64,000 bases of DNA from Drechmeria coniospora (taxonomy: Eukaryota > Ascomycota > Sordariomycetes > Hypocreales > Ophiocordycipitaceae): positions 992,001 to 1,056,000 of the forward strand of contig NC_054389.1 in assembly GCF_001625195.1 (NCBI RefSeq), in the 5' to 3' direction. Both the position numbers and the translations under genes were made by a program. Below, in pieces: positions 43,039 through 53,999 of this stretch (its first letter is position 1; each line of letters begins with the position of its first letter). The notes below the pieces were generated by a model. That model ran no database searches, had not been told where the DNA came from, and saw only the letters and a program-made list of their open reading frames with translations.

Positions 43039-43220
43039 AAGGCACAAGCAGTGGCCATGCTCCTAGCCGTTGGGCCGCCATACGGCGCCCCCTTATTGCA
43101 ACTAGCAAAAGGGTACGTATTGACAAAGCTGACTCTTTGTCAATTAGCCACGCTTATAAGGGCCGTTGCCATCTCTCTCTTTCACCAGCATACAGTACTT
43201 GGGCATAGCCCAAGACCATA
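43039..43220 (+). repeat. Dispersed repeat element, copy B
   Basis: Direct repeat of copy A, with the same AAGGCACAAGCAGTGGCC start and the same 10-bp hairpin (43119-43144). It ends in GGGCATAGCCCAAGACCATA, which is the left arm of a perfect inverted repeat. Confidence 0.85.
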
Positions 43221-43250
43221 TCACTCTTCTAAGGAGTCGTGGCTAATTGT

Positions 43251-43316
43251 TATGGTCTTGGGCTATGCCCAGGTATGATGGTTAAGAGACAGCAATGGCC
43301 CTCAGGTTAAAGTCCG
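43251..43316 (-). repeat. Dispersed repeat element, copy C (inverted end fragment)
   Basis: Reverse-complement copy of the element's end. 43251-43270 is the perfect 20-base inverse of 43201-43220, and 43277-43305 is an inverted copy of the TTGCCATCTCTTAACC part of copies A and B. Confidence 0.8.
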
Positions 43317-43625
43317 GGTAGTTATTTACATAACGGTGTCCACTTTTACGCCTATTTAAACATCAAAAAGAACACCAATATATTGATTCTGACCTATTTT
43401 ACTCCGTATAATACTCGATTCGTCATAGCCCTAGTCAGGGCGTACCCCCCCTATTACCTGTTGCATTATAATACGACCTGCACACACACTACTTACAGTA
43501 CACTCAGCGGTTGCCAACAGCCTTCCGTATCTCGGCGACTTGCCACACGCGGCCCAAGGCGAACTTCGGACACAGGCGTTGCTGCGTGACCAGACCTCCG
43601 GTCGGCTTCGCACGCTTCATCCACC

Positions 43626-45058
43626 ATGTCGGCATCCTCGTCGCCCAGGTACCATGACGCGTGGCGCCTTGGCCTCGACATGGCGACAGGCCGACATGCG
43701 CTGTCCTCCTGCATCCCACCCATACTCTGGCTCCTCGACGCCGCCCTCTGCGGGCTCATCATATGGAAGATTCCCTGTGAGTCTCGGCCGCAGCCTGCCT
43801 CCCGATTGCCATTCATCCTTTGTGCGCTGACGGTGTGGAAAAGACACGGAAATCGACTGGGTCGCCTACATGGAGCAGGTCGCCCAGTTCGTCGCCGGCG
43901 AACGAGACTACAGCAGCATCAAGGGCGGCACCGGCCCGCTCGTCTATCCTGCCGCACACGTTTACACGTACACGGGGCTGTACTACCTGACCGATGGCGG
44001 AAAAAACATCCTGCTTGCCCAGCAGCTGTTTGCCATCCTCTACATGGCGACGCTGGCGCTCGTCATGCTGTGCTACCGGCAGGCCAAGGTGAGCAGGCAG
44101 TCGTCGGCGGCCGTGATGAGGAGATGCGTGCTGACCCGACGTCGCCCAGGCCCCTCCCTACATCTTCCCCCTCCTCATCCTGTCCAAGCGGCTTCATAGC
44201 GTATTCGTCTTGCGATGCTTCAACGACTGCTTTGCCGTATTTTTCCTCTGGCTCGCCATCTTCTGCTTTCAGAAGAAGCACTGGACCATGGGCAGCTTGG
44301 CCTACAGCTGGGGTCTCGGCATCAAAATGTCACTGCTGCTCGTCCTCCCGGCCGTCGCCATCGTCCTCTTTCTCGGACGAGGCTTTTCCGGCAGCCTACG
44401 CTTGGCCTGGCTGATGGTGCAGCTCCAGATCGTCATTGCCGTCCCCTTCCTGTCCCACAACTGGCAGGCCTACCTCGGCCGCGCCTTCGAGTTGACGCGC
44501 CAGTTCAAGTACGAGTGGACCGTCAACTGGCGGATGCTGGGCGAGGACCTGTTCCTGAGCAGATGGCTGGCTCTGGCGCTGCTCGCTGGACATGTCATCG
44601 TCCTGGTCATATTCATTGCCACGAGATGGCTCCGACCGGCGGCCACGCCACTATCTGTCATGATTCCGGCTCTCCTCAAGGGCGAGTCTCCCTTTACTCG
44701 GCCGCAGCAGCAGCAGGTGGCCAGCCGGGTGACGCCCGCCTACGTCTTGACGACCGTTCTGTCCGCCAACGTCATCGGCCTTGTCTTTGCCCGCTCCCTT
44801 CACTATCAGTTCTATGCCTACCTCGCCTGGTCGACGCCGTACCTGCTGTGGAAGGCATCGCCGCACCCGCTGCTCGTCTTTCCACTCTGGCTGATGCAGG
44901 AATGGGCTTGGAACGTGTTCCCGAGCACGGATGCGAGCTCCACCGTCGTCGTCAACGTTCTCCTCACCACCGTCGTCCTGCTGTACTTTGGCACCGCCAA
45001 GGAGGGAAAGGAGGGCGTCGGCAAGGATGCGGCCGCGGCCGAGGCAAAGAACAAATGA
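43626..45058 (+). CDS. ALG3: ALG3, Dol-P-Man:Man5GlcNAc2-PP-Dol alpha-1,3-mannosyltransferase
   Basis: 434 aa from exons 43626-43776, 43844-44088 and 44150-45058. The enzyme adds the first dolichol-phosphate-linked mannose to the lipid-linked oligosaccharide in the ER lumen during N-glycan assembly. Family hallmarks are visible: [78 protein letters not shown] and [18 protein letters not shown]. About ten hydrophobic segments fit a polytopic ER membrane protein. The tail is Lys/Ala/Glu-rich and ends KNK. Its stop is 26 bases from the stop of the convergent eIF1AD-like gene. Confidence 0.95.
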
Positions 45059-45084
45059 CGCGACGTGCTGACTCGGTCGGTCCG

Positions 45085-45558
45085 TCACTCCTCCTCGGAG
45101 TCGCTCGGCGGCATCTTGCCGACGTTGGATTCGTCCTCGGAGTCGTCGAGGTCGTATGTGTTCCTCGTGAACTCTTTCGGCCTAGAACGATTCCACTCAG
45201 CCACGGCCCGGGGCTCATGCTCCCCTCTCAATAATCATCAGCCGTACCAGTAAGCCTGCTTCCTCCACAGCTTCTCGTCGCGGACAATGTTGACAATCTC
45301 CCCGGCAGCGCGCGTATCCTCCGAACCGTCATCGTACCTCTCGGCGAGAGCAAAACCGCCACGCTTTATCCATATCGTGTTGCGGAAGCGCTGGGCAAGC
45401 TCGAGGATGACGGGCTTCTTGCTGGGCAGTTCGCAGGCGTAGAGATTGTTGCCCTGGGGTTTGACGACCCGCACGACCGTCTGGTTCGGCTTCAGCTCAT
45501 CGGGAGGCGTGAGGGCCTCCTCTGCGGCGGCGAGGACGTTGCGTTTCGGGCGACCCAT
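45085..45558 (-). CDS. eIF1A-like S1-fold protein (EIF1AD homologue)
   Basis: 135 aa from exons 45248-45558 and 45085-45181, with a 66-base intron; the splice restores AYWPKEF. The OB/S1 domain of eIF1A type is clear: VVRVVKPQGNNLYACELP, LELAQRFRNTIWIKRGGFAL and GEIVNIVRDEKLW. The C-terminus is a short acidic tail (DLDDSEDESNVGKMPPSDSEEE region), typical of EIF1AD-like rather than translation-factor eIF1A proteins. The ATG at 45558 (MGRPKRN) is chosen because the basic N-terminus is conserved in the family; an upstream in-frame ATG would add residues without features. Role in RNA binding or ribosome biogenesis is known only for relatives. Confidence 0.9.
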
Positions 45559-46213
45559 GGCAATGATCAAGCAGCAACCAGGCAGTCGGCGGTCATGATT
45601 TTTGGCATAAGTATTGGAAGAAGCTAACATGGATTGAAGCCAGAAATTAGTTGGTCATGAAGTGGAGACCTTCCTCATTGTGGATTGTGGGGCAGCAAAT
45701 GGCCTACCTACAGTAGCACATTCACCGGCGCGCAAGTATTATTACTTAATTAATACTTGCACTTAATTACACAACTACTGTACAGTACAGTATTACTGGA
45801 ATATGGAGTAATACTGAGTGTACTGTATTTACAATACACCCAAGCACAGCGTTGTATTTACAACAATGACTACCCGTATATTGAGTAATCAATTATTGTC
45901 TCTTCGTCTTAAGAATGAGCAGCTGAAACTTTCAGTGAATGAACACCACTCTCATGCCAGGGGCTACGAGAGATACATGAAACAAGACAACGGTCCGACA
46001 GTAGATAGCGGTGGCGTATCAATACCCGGAAGTTCAATCCATCGTGACGTGACTCGGCTCGTTAGACTGTCATGGAAGGTGGCAGCAAAGCCGCCAGCGA
46101 TTTATCAGTCCATCACTTTGCGCCCTTGTGACGCAGTCTCGTTGGCATCGGAGTTGGAGCCTGTCGCTGATAGGCCGCTGCAGGTTTCTTCGGGTTCGCC
46201 CAGGTCTCGTTCG
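45559..46213. other. Intergenic, AT-rich TACTTAATTA/TACAGTA island
   Basis: No gene supported. Bases 45735-45840 are rich in TAATTAATACTTG and TACAGTACAGTA words. Confidence 0.5.
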
Positions 46214-47168
46214 TCATAACCCATTCGTAGGCTCCTGAGTAAAGCCAGTTCTTATGGAATGGCTAGTACGATCCATCGGTAAATCGTCGACAGCTGAACA
46301 AAGCTGCTTGATGTAAGCCGGCATCCATTGCTGATGGATACGCATTATGATCTGCAATGTTGTAGATGTTGCACTTTCGAATATCATGGCGGTAGTGTTG
46401 GATATTCGTGCCATCCACTTCTGCATAGTGCCCGTATATCCGAACGTTCTGGTTGTCGTGCGAGAAGGAGAAGCCAAGGATTTGACGGCGAACCTCCGAT
46501 TCCCCGCCGGCAAGTTGGAAAATCTGAACCACGTCGCGCAGGGCGATCGTCAGACTGTGCGCGTTCTTGTTGTCGGCCTCATCAAGTGCTTCCCTTCCGC
46601 GTTTGACCTCACTTGCGAGGAACGGGAAGAGCATCCTTGACGTCGCCATACAGTCGGACTTGGCTTCGCTAGACGCATTGCTGATCAAGGGTTGGAGCTT
46701 CTGCAACTGTTGAGCTGTAAATGCGCTGCGGTTGAAACCGACGCAATAGTCGAGTTTCGGAGCAGGTCCAGTGAGAGGTCGAGCGTTGCACCAAACCTCA
46801 TCGACGCCTTCAACCAAGCACTTGAGTTCCGAGTGGCTCTGCAGGGGGCACGATGAGATGAGACAGATCACGGAAGACCTTTGCCTGATTGCGGCCAATA
46901 CGACCGGTGCAGAATGGGTCAAAGACAACTTCTTCAAGGGGCGTGTTCTGAGGGAGTGGTTCGAACGTCTTAGAGATCGGTGCAGAGAGTCCTGGCCTCG
47001 TCGGGGATGCCAGAGCCGGACTTCTTCAAGTAGCCTTTTTGACCTGCAAGAATCAACCTGTATCGCGTCCCGATGTGATGTCGTCTTTTCGTCTGACTGA
47101 TGGCTGTTCCTCGAGTATGGTCTGCGCCTCCGCGTTGTCGCCCTTGGTCTCGCCAGGAACGGCGCCAT
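46214..47168 (-). pseudogene. DUF7924-type fungal protein, broken
   Basis: The minus-strand frame 46263-47168 contains the core of a fungal-expanded domain I recognise by pattern: LDYCVGFNRSAF, FPFLASEVKRGREALDEADN, NAHSLTIALRDVVQIF, ILGFSFSHDNQNVRIYGHY and YRHDIRKCNIYNI. The expected continuation (QQWMPAYIKQLCSAVDDLP) is present but in another frame, ending at 46214, which implies a frameshift near 46320-46350. The N-terminal part upstream (to about 47597) is also split among frames. The E-x-K in SEVKRG resembles a PD-(D/E)XK nuclease signature, which is inference. The gene looks decayed, although unrecognised introns cannot be excluded. Confidence 0.6.
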
Positions 47169-47599
47169 CCTCGGCCATCAATCTCAGCCCCGGCTGTTCT
47201 TGACACCCAATCTGCGACACGCTTGTCATGGAGTTCGGAATGCTTGGTCCGCTTGCGTTGGCTGCGATCGTATAGATTCTTGTTGGTGCACTGAAGCTTT
47301 CGGCCTCGCCATGAATGGAGAGTGATTCATCGTGGCCAGTACGCCGGGTCATGCCGGCTTTGGATTCTTATTTCGAGCGCACCCATTGGGATCCGGCCCC
47401 ATTGGCCTCGTCATCTGGCCTGCGGTAGCAGAACATGGTTGTTTTTGGAGCAGTTGGTAGATGTCGAAGGTCGCGGTTGCGGTCCGAGGGGGTGGACATA
47501 ACGTGAGATGTTGGGAATGAAGGACGTCGGCGAGTGTCCTTGATGGGCCTGACGCCCTCGAGGGTACCACCGGCGGCAACGGCTCTATATCTGCCATCC

Positions 47600-48837
47600 A
47601 ATCAATCGCTCGTCAGCTGGCGGGAGGTAATTAGCATGGATATGAAGCCGAGTAGCTACCTGGCGTACGTTCTCGTCCAACACACCCGAAGTTGTGAACC
47701 ACCGTGACGATGGGATGAAGTCTGGATGCGGCTATCTCGCAGCCAATTCACATCATCTTCATCAGAAACCAGTCATCACATGCGCAGGCGCAACTGCTCG
47801 CCTGTTTGCCTCAGTGCTCTGATTTAACATGACGTCGAACTTGGTCCTTGAGAGTTTTGGTGGGGAGAAAGAATAACCTGGACATGAGCTGCCGCGGCAT
47901 CTGGGACTAGGCTGCATCCCCTCCCCGTCCTACAGGCAGCGGCATGCTTGTATGTTCCAAATTGGTGTGGGTTTCAAAGTCGCAAAATGGCACATGGATG
48001 AGTAATTTTGAGAATTTTGATTGTAAAACTTTGCTTGTCACGGAGAGCATGCTATATGGCGGAGTGCTCTCCAGGCTCCTGACTGCGGGGTCTAGTTGAT
48101 TCCATTGAAGTTCGATACGACCCATGGTAGGCATCTGTCGAATCTGATGAAACAGGAAAAAAACCAGGAAGCAGATAAAAGGATGCAACATTGTTTCCGT
48201 AACTACAGTCTCTCAGCGGACCCCCCAGGGAGAAAGCCAATTCGTCGACGTGCTTTTTAGCTACGAATTAAAGAATCTACAGCGAGACATTCCTGTTGAC
48301 AGCCAAAGGAAGACATCTTTTTTCTTTTTTGGCAGCCTCTACAGCGTTGTGTCGTCGTCTTCGATAAAAAGGCTTCTGCACCCTTGAGGATGGATGTCAT
48401 CAGGTTTACACTTCTTTTGCCTTCCCAAGATGACGGCGTTCAAGTATGGGCGGACGCTGAGACGTGGACCGCCGGTGACACCAACAGACGGAAGTGGTCA
48501 AAGTGTCGAATAGGCACCTACTCGGCCGCGAATGCCTCCTTTTGTTTACTGGCATAGCGGATAGAAGCAAAACAAGCCGTCGATGGCACCCTGGCCTCGC
48601 AGTCGATTTCCTCCTTTCTGCGGGAGACTATGGAGTCATCTGGCTAACCTGTAAATTGGGTGGAAGAAGCAACTATGCTCGGCGATGGCTTCGCAAGGAG
48701 CCTGACTTTCCCGCCCTCATAATGGACGTCCTGCCCGGAGATATCCTGATACCGAGCCTGGCATTCCCCTCTGTCGTCTTCACGACGTCCCTGCAAAACG
48801 AGGTTTTGGAGGCCACGGTCATCTCATGCTGCCAGGT
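47600..48837. other. Intergenic stretch, no gene supported
   Basis: Short frames only, none with recognisable motifs. It includes a T-rich tract near 48318-48330 and the 3' flank of LYS1. Confidence 0.5.
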
Positions 48838-50059
48838 CTACGGCAGTTCTGCCACCCGCTCCCGATACGTCTTTTCTGCCCGAGTCCAGACGCCATCCTT
48901 GTCACGATTCCGCAGTTGCAAAAGACTGGGGAGAAGCAAGCCGGAATACTCGTCGCTTGCCTCGCGAGCAATCATGGTCGGGAGGTGATCAATGGCGATG
49001 ATGCGCAGCTCAGGTCCCTCCAGCGTGCCCGATGCCGCCGTGGTCGGCTTGTCAAAGGAGCTGTATCCGGAATAGACGGGAATCGGGTTGTTCTCGCTGT
49101 TCGGGTCGCAGCTCACATCGCAAATGACGCGAAGCCGCCTCTCGGGCGTCGACAGCGATTCGAGTGTCGTAAAAGGCGGGACTCGGTGCGCCCCCAGATA
49201 GACGCAGTTCAGGAGGACGTCGACGTCGACGATTTCGCGAAAGGGTCCGCCACGGCTGGTCTCGGGCAGGTCCCATTTGAGAACCGACGTCTCGGGGATT
49301 CCGGCGGCAACGCAACACTCGGCTGCACCTTTGCCGCAACGACCCAGGGCCCCAATGATCATGAGACGGGGGTACTCGCCGTTGTTCAGCGGCAGCGCTT
49401 CCTTGACCGACGATCGAACGAGGTCCATCAGATCAGAGGCCGAGTCGAATGCCGGCACGGCGCCTTGGGGGACGCCAGGGTGAAGAAGTTGATGCGCCCA
49501 AGCCAACAAGGCCAAGGCGGTGCCGGAGAAGCCGGCGCTGAAGCCAAAGGCCGCCACGCGCGCACCTTTCTCGTTGACGAGGAATTCGAGGTCGTAGAGC
49601 AGACCGTCGGCCTTGGCGAAGCGCGAGAGCTCCGTGGCCCATCCATCCTGCTTCTTGAAACAGTGGGCAAAGTGAATGTAGGTATGCGGCAAGGGTGCTG
49701 GGAACCGTGTTAGCGACCATGTCCAGCCGCTAGCCATCGTCGTACGTACTGCCGTCTGCCGGGAGCTCCTTCAGGCCGAGGATGACGTTGTCCACGGGAG
49801 CGTCGACCCACGACCCGGCAGGGACAATCTCGGCACCGACGGCCTTGAACTCGTCGTCATTGTAGATGCGATCGGGCGACACTTCGACTCGCACGACGTA
49901 CCCGGCGCCGATGAGAGCTTTGGCCGTCTCGGGCGACACTGGTTGATGTTGTCAGTCTGATGCATGCGAACCCCGCAGTCGGCCGTGGACAATGAGCATA
50001 CGTGGAGAGCGCCGCTCAAAGGGCTTGGTCTCGGCCCTCAAGTGAATAACAGACGTCAT
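48838..50059 (-). CDS. LYS1: Saccharopine dehydrogenase (NAD+, L-lysine-forming)
   Basis: Last step of the fungal alpha-aminoadipate pathway: saccharopine + NAD+ + H2O gives lysine, 2-oxoglutarate and NADH. 368 aa from exons 50002-50059, 49750-49938 and 48838-49697. It starts MTSVIHLRAETKPFERRSPL with the substrate-site RAETKP motif, then SPETAKALIGAGYVVRVE and VILGLKELP. The catalytic His/Lys region reads HTYIHFAHCFKKQ, and a nucleotide-binding turn IIGALGRCGKGA follows. CDVSCDPNSENNPIPVY is the conserved dehydrogenase signature near the C-terminus. Length matches the family. It is divergent from the MFS gene across a 1.2-kb intergenic region. Confidence 0.95.
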
Positions 50060-51236
50060 GATGGTGTGCGACGAATGGGCCGCTGTTCAATTGTCAAGAT
50101 CAAAGGTGAAGGCTTTCCTCTGGCGTGAGTCACGATCCAAGGCTGTCCGAGGAAGCAAGCCTCCAGGGTTGGGGTCCACACCCTAGCGATCACGTGTGAG
50201 TGCCCAAGGCTTCACTTTCACACTGTCAAGCGCAGACGACACGCCTCATTCGACAGCTACAGTACATGATGGCCGAGGCAAGGCTATAGATGGCATGTTC
50301 AACGAGCGTTTTGCAGACTCTACAGGTAAGCATGCTTCCATCAAGGCAGCATCCCAAGTGAGTACTTACAGCTTTGATGTGCAGTGTGCCGTATCCGTAC
50401 GGAGGATGCGATGCATCTCCCCTCGGTGGGTCTTGAGTCTATAACGGAGCACCAACGCATTGCTTATCAGCCGTCAGGGCTTGCCTGGAATGGCATGAGG
50501 TGGACATCGGATGCGACACAAGAGCTTGGCGTTCGAGGGACGAGGCAACATTGCGTAGTTGCGATGAGTCAACAGGAGTGGATGTGGCTATCGAGTCCCC
50601 ACAGGCGCAGCCAACCTTTACGAGATGTGTCGGTACTTGAAATCATCCTCCTCGACGACACCCATCGACAACTGACCGCTGACCGGCCCTCTCCCGACCT
50701 TGCATTGAAGTGCGCCCGCGATGGGACACGGCAGACGGGGTGGCTCACCCTCGAGACGCCAAGGTGTATTGATTATTGGCTCGGGCCATATGGACTAAAG
50801 AACGGGTTGAAAGCCACATCCGCAGTTTCCGAGCTCCATACTCCCTCCGGTCGCTCACGAGGCCGTGCAACGAGCAATGTAGCGCCCAAACGAGATGGCT
50901 GGCCTCCTGTATCGGCCCGTAAACGATGCTCTCCTAGACTTATCTGGAGGGGAAGTACGCGCGTTGCGAGTACTGTGCCCGCAATTGCCTGTTTGGGATT
51001 GCCTAAAAGGGTCATTCCGCTGCTTAGAAATATGCCACTGGCGCACTCGTATCTGACATGGCGTCTCGATCGTCCTCGCAGTTATTATACCCATGATATC
51101 TCGCGCTCATCCTACTTGCGTACACCTAGCTGTATTTAATCGAATACGATGGTCTCCTCGCCTCTCGTGTTACGCGCAATGTCTCCGACCTTGATTTCGG
51201 TACATCCACCTCGCCGACCGTGATTCATCACCCACC
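50060..51236. other. Divergent intergenic region LYS1 / MFS
   Basis: Holds the two promoters. A plus-strand frame of 251 aa (50384-51139) has no conserved feature and random composition, so I do not call it a gene. Confidence 0.5.
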
Positions 51237-52818
51237 ATGGAGTCTGTCGTGCTGCGGACTCTCCTCCAAGTGCCGCCTCCATCTGGGCCGTCGACTGATG
51301 AGGCTACCGACGAGGCTGCCATTGCTCTCGCAGCGCCCGCCAGGGCTGTCAGGAGGACGTATCCCGGGGCACCTCAGCGCGGAGATTCGATTGACCTTTG
51401 GCGAGCACCGACCCTTGTCGAGGCCGCCGCCGGCTCGGGGGCGGCCACGCCGCAGACGGACGATGATGAAGACCTCGAGAGGAGCGGCCCCGGTTCTTCG
51501 CCTCTGTCGAGCCCGGATGCCGTCGAAGCGCTGTCGAGCGTCTGGCATCCGTACATGAACCGCTTCCGGCTTCTTGCCGTGTGTCTGGCCAACATGGCGA
51601 ATGCGCTAAACGACAGCGCCGCCGGTGCCTTGATCCCGTACATGGAAAAGTAGGCATTGCCCTCTCGACTCGTCCCTCGTCCCGCCGCGGTCAAGCTTCA
51701 AGATGGATGGGACTGACGGCGTCAGAACGTACGATATCGGCTACGGCGTCGTGTCTCTCATATTTGTCGGCCAAGCCGTTGGCTTCGTCGTCGCCGCCGT
51801 AGTCCTCGACCTGCTGCACGCCAAGCTGAGACGGGCGAAGTTGCTGGGTCTCGGCCAGACGCTCATGACGTGTGCCTACGTGCCTCTCATCGCCACGGCA
51901 CCCTTTGCCGTCGTCGTCTGCTGCTTCTCCTTGGTCGGCTTCGGCATCGCCATCAACGTCGCCATGGGCAACACCTTTTGCGGCGGCCTGCAGAACGGCA
52001 CTTTCATGCTCGGCCTGCTGCACGGAAGCTACGGCCTCGGCGGCACGACGGGCCCGCTGATCGCGACGGCGCTCGTCACCGTCGCAGGCGCCGTCTGGAG
52101 CCGCTACTACCTGCTCACGCTCGGCATCGGCGTGGTGACGCTCGCGCTGTCGCTGTGGTCCTTTTGGCACTTTGAGCGAGAGCAAGATGCCGCCGCGAGC
52201 GAACGTGGGGCCCGGGCGAACGACTCTTCCCTGCTGCTGGGCATGTTCTCGGCCCTCCGCCTGCGCGTCGTCTTGCTCGGCGCCGTCTTCATCTTTGCCT
52301 ACCAAGGAGCCGAGGTTTCCATCTCGGGCTGGGTCATCTCCTTCCTCATCAACACCCGCGGCGGCGACCCCGGCTCCGTCGGCTACGTCTCCGCCGGCTT
52401 CTGGGCGGGCATCACCCTCGGCCGCTTCTGCCTGTCGGCGCCGGCGCAGCGGATCGGCGAGAAGACTTTCGTCTACGGGCTCGTCGTCGGCGCCGTGGCG
52501 TTTGAGATGCTCGTCTGGCTCGTGCCCAACATTGTCGGCGACGCCGTTGCCGTGTCCATCGTCGGCTTGCTGCTGGGCCCCGTCTACCCCTGCGCCGCCG
52601 CCGTCTTCATGCGCGGCATGTCGAGGCGCGACGCCCTGAGCGGCATCAGCACCATCAGCGCCTGCGGCAGCTTGGGCGGAGCGGTGGCGCCGTTCGTCAC
52701 GGGACTGCTGGCCGAGGCCGTCGGCACGTACGTGCTGCATCCGATTGTGATTGCCCTCTTTTTCGTCATGCTTCTGTGCTGGTGGGGCATCCCGTCGGAG
52801 AGCAAGAGGGACGAGTGA
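51237..52818 (+). CDS. Major facilitator superfamily transporter (BSC6-like)
   Basis: 501 aa from exons 51237-51649 and 51726-52818; the splice joins YMEK to TYDIGYG. A ~100-residue cytosolic N-terminus rich in Asp, Pro and Ser precedes a first membrane segment with FRLLAVCLANMANALNDSAAGALIPYME. About 11-12 hydrophobic segments follow, with the MFS loop between helices 2 and 3 (LDLLHAKLRRAKLLGLGQ), a central charged loop, and the second-half motif SAGFWAGITLGRF. The pattern matches the fungal 'bypass of stop codon 6' MFS group, whose substrate is not established. It ends SKRDE and converges on the HAD phosphatase gene (about 195 bases between stops). Confidence 0.9.
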
Positions 52819-53013
52819 AGTGAGCGAGGGCGACTGTGAATGGAGGCTTGGATGCCGGATGTAGGTGCCGAAACTATGGCGAATAATACACAAAAATGTC
52901 CATCTGTACAAGAAAGTATACATTCCATACACCTCCATCTCGGTCCGAATCTATCGTCAAAGGTTGATTGTGTCCTTCTATCCGTCATTGCGAATGGGCA
53001 AGATGCTTCCTCC

Positions 53014-53845
53014 TCAGATCCGTCCCAGGGCGGCCTTTTGGACGGTCAGGTGGCCGGCCGCGATGTCTTTGCAGGTCTGCGTGATGGTCGTCCAATCGCG
53101 AAAGGTGACAAAGGGCACGCCTTCGTTTTCGCAGTAGGTGACGAGATCTGCAGCAAGGAGTGTCAAAATCAACAACCACACGATGGCTCGGCGTTGGGCC
53201 GGCGCACTTGTCGGAACACGTACCCTTGTCGGCCTTGGCAAACAGCAGGTCCGTCTCCTTGGCGGCTGAGAGATCCGAGATGCCGTCGCCGGCGTAGAAC
53301 ATGGTTGGCCGGTGGGACAGGGACGAGTACTTGCGAAGCTCGATCGACTTGTCGTGGCCGTGGCTGCTGTCGTCGCGGAACTGGATTCGCCAACCGGCGA
53401 CGTCGTCGAGCGTCTTGCCGGAGCGCGCCTGGACGTGGTTGCTCACGAGCTGAATGTCCCAGCCGGGGCCGAGCAGGCTGTCGAGCAGAGCGCGAATGAT
53501 GGGCTCCATGCCGCCGCTGAGGATGACGATGGGCACGTTGTTCTCGCGAGACCAGTCGTAGAACTCCTTGAAGCCCGGGTCGAGCTTGACCTCGCGCAGC
53601 AGGAGGGCGATGCATTCGCTCAAGGGCAGCTCGATGCTGTCCATCATGTCCTGGAATGCGTCACGGAAGGGCCGGCCGCGGTGGAGGACGTCCTGGCTGA
53701 GCTGGAAGCGCTTCTCGGGCCCGAAGCCGACATTGTCGGTCATGTAGTCGTTGGAATCGGCCGTCGTGATGGTGCCATCGAAATCGGTGAAGAAGATGAA
53801 CTGGGGGTTCGTGGCGAGCGCTGGCGTGTTGCTGATGGAGCCCAT
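53014..53845 (-). CDS. HAD-family phosphatase, phosphoserine-phosphatase-like
   Basis: 251 aa from exons 53224-53845 and 53014-53147, with a 76-base intron. All HAD motifs are visible: motif I FFTDFDGTIT with the nucleophile Asp, motif II VILSGG, and motif IV YAGDGISDL. A helical cap (PEKRFQLSQDVLHRGRPF) lies between motifs I and II. It resembles the fungal cytosolic family that includes yeast YNL010W, annotated as phosphoserine-phosphatase-like; the true substrate is unknown. I chose the ATG at 53845 (MGSISNT) because the family begins just before the strand leading to motif I. An open upstream extension to 54187 is made of simple repeats and is probably untranslated. Confidence 0.9.
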
Positions 53846-53896
53846 GATGGCTTTTCGATGGTTCTCTATGACTTTTCGCCAGGTTTTCGCCAGGTT

Positions 53897-53992
53897 ATGG
53901 CTGGGGGTTCTCTGGGGGTTCTCTGGGGGGTTCTCTGGGGGTTCGCTGGGTTTTCGTTGGCTTTTCGTTGGCTTTTCGTTGGCTGCTCGATC
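53897..53992 (+). repeat. Short simple repeats upstream of the HAD gene
   Basis: GGGTTCTCTGGG-type units (about four) are followed by TTTTCGTTGGC (three perfect copies). They lie 50-150 bases upstream of the chosen ATG of the HAD phosphatase, in its probable 5' leader. Confidence 0.75.
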
Positions 53993-53999
53993 TTTGGTG

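Noticed and set aside
50384..51139. 251-aa plus-strand frame between LYS1 and the MFS gene
   Set aside because: No conserved feature; occupies the divergent promoter region.
51691..52938. Minus-strand 415-aa frame over the MFS gene
   Set aside because: His/Asp/Ala-biased shadow of the membrane-protein coding strand.
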